From positions 28,272,669-28,336,668 of the forward strand of contig OY992834.1 of NCBI GenBank assembly GCA_963921425.1: DNA of 64,000 nt, given 5' to 3'. The stretch's first letter is position 1; the number at the start of each line of letters is the position of its first letter. The notes beneath the pieces were generated by a model. The model saw only the letters and a program-made list of their open reading frames with translations. It was not told the DNA's origin and ran no database searches. This DNA is from Dryas octopetala (taxonomy: Eukaryota > Streptophyta > Magnoliopsida > Rosales > Rosaceae). Positions 33,137 through 44,407 of this stretch are shown here, piece by piece. Made by a program: the position numbers and the translations under genes.

Positions 33137-36100
33137 TCTTGCCCTGCAGAAATTCTCTTGTTAGGAAATCAGGAAGAGAGTTATCCTCCCCTTTTATGTA
33201 TTCTATATCAAAATCAAAGGCTGAAAGGATGGCCTGCCATCTGGCAAAAATTTGGTTAGAAGCTAGATTTTTAACATCTTTTAGCAAAACTTCCTTAGCA
33301 GCTTTGCAATCAACACGTATTAAAAACTTTTGATTTAGCAAATCACTTTCGAATTTGGTAACAGTCAAAACGATAGCCAAAATTTCTTTTTAATTGTGGC
33401 ATAATTCTTTTGAGCGCTATTCCAGATTCCTGAAGTAAATCTGACTAATTCCTCCTTTTTTGAATTTAAATCCTTTTGTTTTAGGATTCCTCCGTATCCT
33501 TTTTCTGAAGCATCTGTTTCCACAATTTTGAACATTCCTGGTTTAGGAATGGATAGGCAAGGGAGTTCTTTAACATGAGCCTTTAAGGCTTTTACGGCTT
33601 GGGTATGTCTTTTATCCCAAGGTGGAGGGTTCTTTTTTAACCTCTCGTATAATGGCTTGCTTATTTTAGCAAGATCTTGATAGAAGTCTGAGACATAATT
33701 TAGACTTCCCAGAAACCTCTGTAATTGCGTTTTGTCTTTTAATTCATCTGGGAATTTATCTGCAAACGCAATAACTCTGTCAATAGGAATAATTGTTCCT
33801 TGATCAATGTTGTGTCCAAGGAACCTTATTCTAGTCTGGAATAAGACTATTTTCTTGCTTGAGACCACCAACCCTGCATTCTTCACAACTTTAAGAAAGA
33901 TGTTAACATGTTTAAAATGCTCTTCCAGTGAGGAAGAATAAATTAAAACATCATCAATATAAGTAATAGTGAAAAAGGAATAAGGATTGAAAATATCATT
34001 TATGATATTTTGGAATTCTGACGGTGCATTTTTGAGTCCGAATGGCATAACATTCCATTCGTAATGCCCGAAGGGTACAGTAAAAGCTGTTTTGTATCTT
34101 TCTTCTTCTTTGATCTGGACTTGCCAAAACCCAGATTTCATATCAAATTTTGAAAATATCACAGCTTCATGTAACCTGTTTAGCAAATCCCTTTTGTTTG
34201 GGATAGGATACCTTATCCATCTTAAGGCTTTATTTAAAGCTTTGTAATTAATTACTAACCTTGGAACTCCGCGTTCAATTTCTGCTGCTTTCTCAACGTA
34301 GAAGGCCGGACAGCTCCACGGGGATTTGCTTTTTCGAATTAATCCCTTTTTTAAGAGATCCTCTATTTCTTTTTCACATAGTTCCAAATGGGCTTTATTC
34401 ATTTGGATGGGCCTTGCCTTGGTGGGTATCATAGACTCTTTAAAGTCAGGTTCATAAGGAAGACTAACAATGTGTTTCTCCCTGTTCCAAAAGGCTGTAG
34501 GAAGATCAGAGCAAACTTCCATTGTAATAAGATCTTTTAGATCTTGCACCCTTTTCTCAACCTTTGGATCTTGCAATATTTGCATAGTCCTTTTGTTTTT
34601 AATTTCTCCTTTTAATGACATTATGAACTTTTCTTTTCCCTTAATAAGGTTATTTAGGGAATTTACCTGCCGAACTAAGGGTTCTATTATAAAAGGGAAA
34701 TTTACCTTTATACCTTGTATCTTACCTTTAATCCCTGTCTGATCTACAGAGATAGGCCCTGACTGGTAAAGAGTGCTAAGGAAGGGTGTGCCCAAGATGC
34801 AAGCTTGGTTCAGATCTTTAACCAGGATAAATGGTGTGTCAAGACATACACCATTATTACACACTGCCGAGTGTGGCAGCTTGTATTTGATATTCATCTT
34901 CCTTCCATTGGCTACCCTTAGCTCTTGACTAGTCTTGCTAAAGAATCTTGATGGAACCAGTCCTTCTCTTAGACAATTTGAGTCAGCTCCTGAATCCATG
35001 AGGGCAACAGTAAGAAAATAAAAGGTTTTTTCATTAACATTTGCTATTATGGTTACCTCTGTATACCATTTTTGGTATATAATTTTCTCAATACTCTGTA
35101 TGTGTTGGACTAGGTCTTGGTTTTCTCCTTGTTGGTTAAGTCCTTCATCAGGGAAGTATTGATTGAAGTCTTCTTCATTCACTTGATGGGTTTCTAAGAC
35201 CTCCATCCTTGTTTTTAGAAGTTTAACTTCTTCTTTGAGCTGATTGACCTCTGCTTTTAGGTCAGCAATTGTTATCTCCTTTTGTTGTGGTCCCTTAATC
35301 CTGTTAAGGATTTCTTGGAATGAATAGGGTTCATAAGATTTCTTAATCTTATCTTGTCCCACATTCTCTTCCTGCTTAGGTTCCCATTTTAAAGTCTCCA
35401 AGTATCCTTCCAAGGCTTTTCTCTTTTCGCCGGAATCTTCTATCCTGTCAATGAGATCTAACAAAAAACCATCTTGCTTAGTGATAACATTGATGGTTTT
35501 ACAATTACAGTTATCCTGGCTAGAGTCAGATCCTTCAGAGTCACTAAGGCCTGCAATCTCATTATCAGAATAATCAAAGTTTAGGGATAAGCTTTTAATT
35601 TGTTCTTTAAGCTCATCACTTATCTCTAAGGAATTTATTTTTTCTTCCATTTTACATTGACTCCTGTAGTGACCTATTTTTCCACAATTAAAACAAACAG
35701 GGGCTTTACCTGAGTTCTTACCCGGATATCTTCTCTTGGTAGGCTCTCTTTTGTTCTGGATTGGGCTTTGGAAAGGTCTTTGGAAAGGTTTTGACCTTTT
35801 GGCCTGTTTATACCTATTAGGTATAAATTTGGGCTTGGAATTCTTTTTTTGTGATGGGCTTTTTTCAGTGGTTAGCCCAAACTGTTCACAAAAATCACCC
35901 ATTTCTTTTCCTTTAAGGAATTTCTCTTTTTCAAGCTGCTTTTTTAACTTCATGTCTATGCATATGGCTATACCTTCAGCACAAATTTCGCTGTGGAGTT
36001 CTCCATAGGTACAGTTTCTGAAGGGGATCACTCCACCATATTTAGCTTTTAGCCTCTGCCTAACCTTTTCCCCGAAGAGTGGTGGTAATCCAGAAAGAAA

Positions 36101-37867
36101 TTTCTCTTTCCAGAAATCGGAATGACAGTCATCCCTAGTAAAGACTCTTGCCATAAAAACGTCTTTATACCACCTGTATTCTATAAGGCTTGCACATTTT
36201 AAGTTCATAAGAACTTCTCTGGATTTATCAGCCATTAACCTTCCTGTTCCTGCAAAATGGAGAGTTAAAGTATAGACCAGAGTATTGACAGCATCTCCTT
36301 CTGCTGTTTGGGTCATGGTCTGCCCTTCAATCTTGACAACTGGTTTAGTTGCACATAAGATTGCCTGTTTGTCTACTTCTGGTAGGAAATCCCACCAACC
36401 TCTTAGTTGGCCTGCAAAACCTGCAATAATTGCTCCTGCAATTTGCTTTTCTGTATTGTTAGAAGAGGCTCTATAAGCAGTGGCTAACATCATCAGATGC
36501 TTAAAAGTATCAAGGATTTGGTACTCAGTCTTACCATCAATATTCCATTCAACAATGGAATTTCCATCATACCTTGCAGAGTCATTGTACCAATTTTCTT
36601 CATACTGCATATCTACCGGTGTGGGCCTATGGTAGTAATTCCTTGTAGGGGAAAACTGGGGTTTTCCTTGAAAACCATAGCTGGACCTTGAATTATAGGT
36701 AAGTCTATTAATATCTAGGGATGGAACAGGATTTTTATCCTGTTCATTGCCAGAATCCAGGAAGGCTTCTTGTATCTCATCTATCTCGGAATCAGATCCA
36801 GATTTAGATAAGACATTTATCGTTTGTTTTTCTTTTGTCTTCACTTGTAGGTCATTCAACCTATTTGTGATTTCCTCAACTAGTTCTGACTGGTTTCCTT
36901 TTGAAAGTTTAAATTCTCCTAAGTCTGGTGGTGGTTTGAAGATGGATTTATCTGTTTCAAAGGCCACTTTAGACTTTAAGTCTTCCTTTTTAGGAGCTAG
37001 TTCATTCAAACTATCCTCAATTCTACTGGTTTGTTCCCCTAAGGTTTGTAAAAACAAATTAGTATAATTGCTCTGTTGTACTAGGGCATCAATATGTTTA
37101 TAACAAACCCTAGATTCATTATCTACTCCTGAAAGTGAAGAGGCCTTAACTGGTGTAGCCAAGCTACCAGAAACAATTATAGGAGTATTTGGAGGATGTA
37201 CTGACCTTACTTTGTCTCCTTCTTTGGTGGTCCATTCTTTAATGGAGCTTGTGATAGTATTAATTGAAGCTTTTAGCTTATCACTACCCTGTTCTTGGAT
37301 CTTTTGGTAGAACCAGGCCCAAAAGGGAATTTCCCTTTTAGCTTTTTCCATACAGGAAATCCATTCTGCATGGAAAGAGATCCTTTGCATATTGTCAAAA
37401 TTCTCATGGAACCAGGCTCTTTTAAGCCTATGCTTTGGGCTCATAAACTCTGATTTCAAAGCTTTGAGATCGTACTGGAAATGGGATGGGCCTTCTTCTC
37501 CTAAAACATTAATTTGCGGCCCAGTATAAATTGGTCCCTGCACATCAGAAAAGGTTGGCCCAACTGGGTCATCCTCTGCATTAGTTTTTTCAAAATCAGT
37601 ATAAATAGGCTTACTGATTAATCCTTCCCTTTCTGTTCCAACCATCAATGGTTCATCCACGGTTCTAGATGATACAGATCTTGGCAAGGTTACTGGTCGG
37701 CTTGGTGGGTTTTCTGGATAAGAAAACCTGGAGTTTGTGGAAGTTCCAAGACGTGTAGATCTTAGATTAGAAAATCTAATTTCTACTTCGCCATCATCAT
37801 GCTCCACGATTTGGTCAATTTCCTGGTTTGGAGAGGCCTTTGAGGTGCCTCTTGAGCTACTGTCCAT
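33045..37867 (-). pseudogene. Caulimovirid coat-protease-RT-RNase H polyprotein
   Basis: The frame is open for 1500 codons (37867-33365), then continues in another frame (33384-33045) after a single-base frameshift inside RNase H. Domains in order: an acidic N-terminus; a coat-like region with GQLRGWWDFLPEV near residue 490; a CCHC zinc knuckle CFNCGKIGHYRSQC near 724; a coiled coil near 890; an aspartic protease active site LMDSGADSNCL near 953; reverse transcriptase with KFDMKSGFWQVQI near 1237 and TYIDDVLIY near 1300; and RNase H beginning VETDASEKGYGG near 1447. In exogenous viruses the whole is one frame, cleaved by its protease. The lack of other stops over 4.5 kb suggests a young copy. 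The frameshift truncates RNase H, so the copy as found is defective. Confidence 0.88.
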
Positions 37868-38484
37868 TCTAGAGGGAGACTGACTTGATTCCAGCTAATT
37901 ATCCTTGGGACTGCCACATTAGATCTTTTTAGATCTGCTTGAAACATAATTGTTTTTCCCTCCTCATGCAAATCTTTTGCTCCTGGGCACAAGGTGGTCA
38001 TAGCTTTATAGTAGATACTGTAAACAATGACCATGTTCTCAGATCCTGGAATCATATCAAATCCATGAGACTTGATGTTTAGGGTTAAAGCTTTCAAGAT
38101 TCCTTTGTCAGTTAAGGATACAGAGAAATTAGGAAAACAATTAAAAAATATAGGACCTTCACTTAGAGAGGATTCAACTACTCCAAGTAAAGAATCAGAA
38201 AACTTGTTATGCCTTTGATCCCTTACACAGACCAAGACAGAGGTATTTAAACCTGTTCTTACCAAAGGTTTTACCGCAACCTGGACTACACCTATGTGTA
38301 GGTATTTGAATTTTTTAGAAATATGCTGATTTAGCATACTTGGTGTGAACAACTGGAAGTTGTCCTGGGCATTGGAGATAGGCACTGTCCTTTCCGTTGT
38401 TTTGATAACATAATCTGTTTTCCAGTCGAATGTGCCTTTTCTGTATATCTCTTTGGTAGGAAAGGCTGGTATGAAGCTGAACAA
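37783..38484 (-). CDS. Caulimovirid movement protein, left arm copy
   Basis: The frame of 233 codons starts at ATG 38484. It has the 30K-type caulimovirid movement-protein body: an IYRKGTFDWKTDY block, FTPSMLNQHI, then KYLHIGVVQVAVKPLVRTGL, and GPIFFNCFPNFSVSL. Such proteins carry virus through plasmodesmata. It ends inside the polyprotein's first codons (85-nt overlap). Residues from about 5 to 190 lie in the left arm of the inverted repeat. The first few residues come from the 62-bp spacer, so this ATG may not be the viral start. The coding frame itself is intact. Confidence 0.75.
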   Translation of the reverse strand: MFSFIPAFPTKEIYRKGTFDWKTDYVIKTTERTVPISNAQDNFQLFTPSMLNQHISKKFKYLHIGVVQVAVKPLVRTGLNTSVLVCVRDQRHNKFSDSLLGVVESSLSEGPIFFNCFPNFSVSLTDKGILKALTLNIKSHGFDMIPGSENMVIVYSIYYKAMTTLCPGAKDLHEEGKTIMFQADLKRSNVAVPRIISWNQVSLPLEWTVAQEAPQRPLQTRKLTKSWSMMMAK

Positions 38485-39097
38485 TACCGAAGAAATAGTC
38501 TTTGCCGACTATGAAAAGCAGCTCCAGAACTAGTCCATACCAGCCTTTCCTACCAAAGAGATATACAGAAAAGGCACATTTGACTGGAAAACAGATTATG
38601 TTATCAAAACAACGGAAAGGACAGTGCCTATCTCCAATGCCCAGGACAACTTCCAGTTGTTCACACCAAGTATGCTAAATCAGCATATTTCTAAAAAATT
38701 CAAATACCTACACATAGGTGTAGTCCAGGTTGCGGTAAAACCTTTGGTAAGAACAGGTTTAAATACCTCTGTCTTGGTCTGTGTAAGGGATCAAAGGCAT
38801 AACAAGTTTTCTGATTCTCTACTTGGAGTAGTTGAATCCTCTCTAAGTGAAGGTCCTATATTTTTTAATTGTTTTCCTAATTTCTCTGTATCCTTAACTG
38901 ACAAAGGAATCTTGAAAGCTTTAACCCTAAACATCAAGTCTCATGGATTTGATATGATTCCAGGATCTGAGAACATGGCCATTGTTTACAGGATCTACTA
39001 TAAAGCTATGACCACCTTGTGCTCAGGAGCAAAAGATTTGCATGAGGAGGGAAAAACAATTATGTTTCAAGCAGATCTAAAAAGATCTAATGTGGCA
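37912..39097. repeat. 562-bp inverted repeat with 62-bp spacer
   Basis: The left arm is 37912-38473 and the right arm 38536-39097. Paired coordinates always sum to 77009 at both ends, so there are no net indels. The mismatches noticed are about four to five, roughly 99% identity. The spacer 38474-38535 is unique. The outer end of the right arm meets the truncated LTR, with CA shared by both sequences. Confidence 0.92.
38534..39097 (+). pseudogene. Movement protein, inverted right arm copy
   Basis: Inverted copy of the movement-protein region, opposite in direction to the rest of the virus. The plus frame is open through the arm (last viral residues KRSNVA) and runs on into LTR sequence to a stop at 39124. 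No ATG opens it; an in-frame TAG lies at 38531-38533, directly before the arm. Three amino-acid differences from the left copy were seen (Val/Ala, Ser/Arg, Pro/Ser near the end). The C-terminal part and the rest of the genome are missing on this side. Confidence 0.8.
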
Positions 39098-39416
39098 ATT
39101 GATAGGGGTCTTTTCGAGCCCTAACTGGCCGACGCCAGAACTCGAAAGGAGGGTATTCCTGTGCCGAGCCGAGCCGAACCGGAATGACTGGAAAGATGGA
39201 CACTAAATCCATTTGGAAAATCATCGGTTCGGCTCGGACCGGGCACGGAGGACTCGGCATGGAGACCGGATCTGAGCTGGCTGAGGAAGTGCTGAGCAGT
39301 GATGATGTGGAGGTCAAAGTCTGACCACTGAAAAGTCAAACATTGAAGTCAGGTCTGACCAGCCACGTGTCCAGCCCTGACTGGCTGTTGGATCGGTGTG
39401 GGTTTATCCACAAACA
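39096..39416 (-). repeat. Truncated 5' LTR of Tat element 1
   Basis: This is 321 bp identical to 27396-27716 except at about nine positions (constant offset 11700). It is the first part of U3 only; R, U5 and the primer site are lost at the junction with the viral inverted repeat. Confidence 0.9.
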
Positions 39417-39421
39417 ACTAT

Positions 39422-41754
39422 ATTTGCACATGTTGCGGTGCATAACCTTCCAAGAAGCCATCAAATTTGTATTAAATAGCAAATATCACATTGTGTGGAG
39501 GTTTATCAAAATTATGCAATTGGTTTAATTTGGATTTTTTAATCGTCTTCAGTAAAACTAGGAGAGTTGTAAATTTTTTCAAAAAATATTATCTTTCCTC
39601 GTTGAAGGTTGGTATTAGGTGATTTAACTACCTAATCAACTTGATTAAAACCACAATCAATAATCAGACCCCAATTTTTGTTTACGTGAGGACTCAGGAA
39701 CTAATCAAACAGACTTAAATATGAAACTAAAGATTGACACTCAAAAAACGAAATACAAATTTTGTAGCCAAAACAAATCAAACACACACAACACAAGGAT
39801 TAAGTGACAACCTATACACTCAGAGGACCCATCACAGTAGGCATCCCAATGTAATCCACAACTACAGTGATGTGTGATTAACTGGATAATTCAATATAAC
39901 ATATAACATTATCAAGCATAAATGTTCAAAGCAGATTCATGTTTAAATGTTAAGTATGTCAGTAAACATCATGACACAGAATGAAGAAGAAAGCACACAA
40001 AATGTTCACTTAGAAAAACCACAAAAGGTAAAAACTGGGGATTTTGTTCAGCTTACTAGGCAATCCACTATGTAGGAGGTTTAATACAAAGGCAGCATAC
40101 AACACATAACCTCAATCACTAAGTCCTAAATTAAGTGGCAGCTTCTTACCCCTTTGTGCAACTTCTATAAGCTAGGCAATCAGTCAATCATGAAGTATGC
40201 AGCTCAATTTCCAAGCTTATCAACCCATGACACCGATTCACACCAAGCACAGCGGATTCTTCAATGTATGAACATGAAATGTAGATTTGGATTCTATAAA
40301 AATCTACTTCCTCAAGATAAAGACATAAAAAGGCTAATGGAGAATCCTATATCTAAAACCTAAATAAGTGTGTATATAAATTTGTGAAAACTTCATGAAC
40401 TCACTCAACACATTCAGATTTTAGAAAATCGAAAACAAGTTAAGAAAATAATTTTTGTTTTTGAAATTCAAAACCATTTTCTTACTTGAAAAGATGAGCT
40501 CTCACCAATGACCCCAAAAATCTCAAGAGCATGCTCACCAAAAAGTAATGCCTATCACCTCAAGGAAAAGAGGTTGATTCAAACCTATACCCACGACACT
40601 TATAGTGATTGGGCTTGGTTATTTGTGTATATTTGTATTTGTTACATGATGCTAGTACACACTGTATACGTAACACATATGCATTGAACTTTTTCTCACC
40701 TCATGAACACTGGAAACCTCATTTTTTCTATTTACACAAAACCAAGAAGTTTATTGACTAACAATAATTTGGTGAAGGGTTGCAGGACCTAGTGTTCACT
40801 TTGGTAGCTCAGAAGGTTTTGAAGAGGAGAGTGGCATGGATGTAAATATTTTTTTTGTGATCTATTTTTCTGTCCAACCAAGGTGCAGGAGAGGGAGGCT
40901 TTGAAGGAAACATTTTGCCTTGCGTGGCAAGTCCATTCAGTCTATGTAAATTTCAGATTTATTTGATTTTGCAAATTTAATTTAAATGTGTACAAAATAT
41001 ATGCTGCCAATTTTAGTGCTATGCCCTTATTAGCATGAGGATGTGTTACATATTGTGATACATGAACATTTGGACGTAGAACGACAATCGATCGTCAAGT
41101 CACTGACAATCGATCGCAAAGCCAAATTTGACAGAAAATATCTTTTTATGTTTTTTTGCTTTATACTTTGACTTTTATGTTTGGAAGATTTGACACTCAA
41201 GCTCTTAGGTGTAACATTCTAAAGCATAAGACCAAAGCCATGTGTAACACGAAAGCTAAAGAAATGAAACTAATTAACAGGAAGTAGATAAATTGCAGAA
41301 GCCCTGTACCGAAAGAAGCTGCAGTGATCTCTATCTGAGGCAAATCATTATCAGTCATGAAGAGGAAAGAGTGGAGGGGGCCCTTCAATGTGGGGGGCTC
41401 TGTGCGGTGAATGGACTTGGATGGGTTTCACACTCTCAGGGCTGGCCTTGGATGTTATTGCATTTTCATTTTTGATTGGCAAACAAGAGCTTGTATTTAA
41501 TAGTCTGATAATGCAATTGTTGTCTTATCAGTTTACAATTGCGGTGAATAGACATTTCATGAATTGTTTTCTTAAAAAATATAACTTTTTTTTGTAGGGT
41601 TTACGTACATTTCAATTGTTACTTATATAGAAATTGTCAAACATGAGCTCTAATTTCCTGGACAAAAAACCAATTACATTTATGTAGCTATATAAATGTA
41701 TCAATTGCATTACATGGTCCTTTGGTACTGTGGCATGTGCGCTATACAAAACAA
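39422..41754. other. Mostly gene-less stretch
   Basis: No convincing gene is visible. Two short stretches may be exon-like: 40770-40830 (plus, GPSVHFGSSEGFEEESGMD) and 41390-41290 (minus, DNDLPQIEITAASFGTG). Neither matches a family I recognise. The frame at 40154-40363 has no motif. Confidence 0.4.
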
Positions 41755-41887
41755 ATCCGAACCATGTACAAAAGAAATCCGAACCATGTGCAAAAAAACT
41801 CCAAATCATGTACAAAAGGAATTTGAAATATGTTAAAAAAGGATCCAAACTATGTACAAAAGTAATCCGAACCATGTACAAAAACAA
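41755..41887. repeat. 22-bp minisatellite, six copies
   Basis: Units of the form ATCCGAACCATGTACAAAAG recur at 41755, 41777, 41799, 41821, 41843 and 41865 with substitutions. The period is exactly 22 bp. Confidence 0.85.
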
Positions 41888-41944
41888 CCGAGTCGCCTAA
41901 ATAAGGTTGATAATCTTTTTCGGTCGGCCCTTTTCTCTTTTTGT

Positions 41945-43458
41945 CTATTTTCCTGTTTGTTTTGGCGCTTTGGTAGATGGAGGCACTTCTGACATCAATT
42001 TATCAAATGAGTTCTTCGGCGACTCGGAGTTGGGCTGTGATCCAGTCTCAATGTCCTTCAAAATCGCATGAAGCCTAAGGTTTTGTGGATGTCTGACAAT
42101 TTCAAGTGCGATTTTTATCTCCTCACCCACTGAATCAAAAGGTTGCATGAAACCCAATAATATTCACAATGCAGAAACACAAACACTCAAATAACCAATA
42201 ATACATAAGATATTAAAAAAACTCACTTCTTTGGCAAAATCTAAGGCATTTTCAAAATTCATGATCCACCTCATCACAAATAACCCACAGTCGTAGCCAT
42301 TAGGCTGTTGTGGGACACCCTTGGGGTAAATGAATTTGAAACTTTTGAATTTCAACATTTCTTCTAACTGCTCGTTACAAAATAAAAAATCGAGTAGGCG
42401 CAACTGAGGTAAATTCAATTCAAACGAACAGATTAACAATCAGTAGAACATTAAGAAATAAGATACATGCATGTTGTATACGTCGGACAAGTAAACTCAC
42501 CAAACTAGAAACCATCCCTTGACGGTGTAACTCACGATTAGGCGTCCTAAGTGAATCCTATATTTCAGTCTTTTTTTTTTTTTTTTAGGCTTAACAACTA
42601 ATAAAAAAAGATGGGGTGTTTCGGCATCGCGTAAAGTGAAAAACATCTGCAACAATATGAAGTGGTGTCATGCTTGCACCTATATTAAGTAACTCTGTTT
42701 GATTAACTAATTGATTGATTTATTGACTAAGAAAGTAGAGAATGATGTATACTCGCGCACAATTCTTGAAAGGGCAAGTATATGTTGCCTCGACGAGTGC
42801 ATTCTTCTTCTACCCTTTCACTTGTTTTTCAACCTTGGCCTTATCGAGAGGTAGCATACTAGCATGTGTGCCTTTTCCTACAAATATTTTGAAAATCATA
42901 AATAGTTTCATTCAACATCAATATTTATCACTATAGTAAGCTTATTAGGGTAAGGTACCGAGAAGAAAAAGGGAAAGAACCAATCCGTAGAACCAGGATG
43001 CCTTTGATATTTTCCTACCACATCCATCAGGTCCGTGCTGATGTGTTGTTCAGGTCACAATGTTTCAAAACTCTGCCGATAGAATGTAAATCCGTATCCT
43101 TGTCAAGAGTCACAATGGCATATCTATATGATTTGAGGGGATGTCATATGAGTAAATCTGGAACATTGATTATGTAATGTATATTGATAAACTTTTAATA
43201 AGTAACCATCTTACATGTCAAACCTATCCTCTATAAAAATGAAGACACACATTGACATGTCATCATGAGATAGATGGCTGGGAAGAGGACCCTTGAAAGG
43301 TCCGCATCCTTGCCTCTCGGAGATCTTATTAAGTTTTTGTTTTCCAATATAGAGGATTTGATCACTTTATCAGGAACAAATGGCCTCTTAAGATACATGG
43401 CTATATTGCTGGTGCTGGTCATGGTTATGGACTCACTGTGCTTTGGATAATCAACCAA
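41945..43458 (-). pseudogene. Ulp1-like (C48) protease fragment, transposon type
   Basis: The minus strand at 42440-42200 encodes GVPQQPNGYDCGLFVMRWI, the Cys end of a Ulp1/C48 peptidase (Q...DCG motif), with an LRLLDFLF-type piece before it. A following piece (42157-41945) reads as a Ser/Pro-rich tail. An upstream piece at 43458-43231 (MYLKRPFVPDKVIKS) may belong to the same gene. The His and Asp parts of the triad were not found and stops separate the parts. Such domains in plant genomes are mostly carried by CACTA or Mutator-like elements, so a host SUMO protease is unlikely. Confidence 0.55.
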
Positions 43459-43747
43459 TTAACCAACACGAACACAACATGCATGAACAAAAACCAAACA
43501 ACACATCAATACTTGCTATTCAATATTCCGACCAACAAAACAACAATATGAACAAAAGCCAATCAACACATCAATACTTGCTATTCAAGATTCGAAACAA
43601 CAACACATCAATATGAAAGCCAACCAATCAACCATTACATTTTAATGGTACATATACTTGTTACAAAAAACATGGGAAACACTTATTATTCAATATTCCA
43701 AATCTAGAACATAATTTATACATTAAACATAAATTATACTTGAACAC

Positions 43748-44240
43748 TTGAAAAACATGGTCAATACTTGTTATTCAAAGCTCCTTCATACCTTTTTCCG
43801 AGGTAGCTCCTTCTTTTATGCAGCTCTTAAAGTACTAACAAGTGATGGGCTATTTAGAGAGATGAGTGAGCTGGTTAGAGATCAAGTTGCTGGTCTTGGG
43901 GACTTCTTGCCTAAGTTCCTTGGTGCTGAAGAGGAGCTACTTCGTTTGGACCAATTTAGCCAAAATTTCGAAGAAACGAAGAGGGCCTTCTTGGTACAAA
44001 AGGCAGCATCACTTCCATTCGTGGAAAAGATGTCTGTTGCGAAGGCAAGAAGTGCTTCTCTCAGGGAACGTATTGCCAATCTTCAAGCCAAGTTAGCTAC
44101 TTCATACGAAGAAATAGCTTGGCTAGTGAACGAAATGCTGCCCAATATGAACCCTTAGAAGCAGATGTTCATGCAGTGCAAGAATTAAAGGCTGAGTACA
44201 AACTAGTTCCATAGAAGAAGAGAAAGTGTGAGTGAATTTG
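43748..44240 (+). pseudogene. Antisense ORF relic of Tat element 2
   Basis: The plus frame 43748-44158 encodes the C-terminal coiled-coil part of a plant-mobile-domain-like antisense ORF: ELVRDQVAGLGDF, FVEKMSVAKARSASL and RERIANLQAKLATSYEE. After the stop, 44160-44240 still reads VHAVQELKAEYKLV and KKRKCE, the usual family ending, across further stops. It is antisense to pol, as in Tat element 1. The N-terminal core domain is gone. Confidence 0.65.
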
Positions 44241-44407
44241 TGAAGAGGGCCTCGCCAGATGGGACATGGTCTTAGCCTCTTCGAAGGCTTTCTTTAAAAA
44301 CTAGAGTTTTATTTTCATGCATTTTTCATTTGGCAATTTGTGCCAAATTTTGTAAACCTTTTTTTTTTTTTTTTAATATTCAAATGAAAAGATAGATCTA
44401 TGAACAT

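Larger units (their letters stand above)
31340..39097 (-). mobile_element. Endogenous caulimovirid (pararetrovirus) copy
   Basis: A near genome-length copy of a plant pararetrovirus lies on the minus strand. It holds a movement protein (38484-37783), overlapping by 85 nt a coat/protease/reverse transcriptase polyprotein (37867-33365, frameshifted to 33045), a downstream ORF overlapping its end (33136-32069), and an intergenic region with a TATA-like box and a tRNA-Met primer site. There is no integrase, LTR or envelope. That arrangement is caulimovirid rather than Ty3/gypsy, although RT lineages are related. The genus is unresolved. The breaks seen are one frameshift in RNase H and one nonsense codon in the downstream ORF. 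The movement-protein end is duplicated as an inverted repeat up to 39097. The left border is approximate. Confidence 0.88.
26670..39416 (-). mobile_element. Tat-lineage LTR element with viral insert
   Basis: The outer ends are TG (26670) and CA (39416), flanked by a 5-bp duplication ACTAT (26665-26669 and 39417-39421). On the minus strand the 3' LTR is complete (27716-26670) and is preceded by a purine tract. The 5' LTR survives only as its first 321 bp (39416-39096). Between them lie an antisense ORF gene (28358-30655, plus strand), in the place where Tat elements carry one, and then an endogenous pararetrovirus (about 31340-39097). No gag, protease, reverse transcriptase or integrase of the Tat element remains. 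The two LTR copies differ at about 9 of 321 positions, so the insertion is fairly recent. The element cannot transpose by itself. Confidence 0.88.

Noticed and set aside
31340-39097. Ty3/gypsy gag-pol of the surrounding Tat element
   Set aside because: There is no integrase; a movement protein, a caulimovirid-type coat region and an intergenic primer site are present, so it is a pararetrovirus copy.
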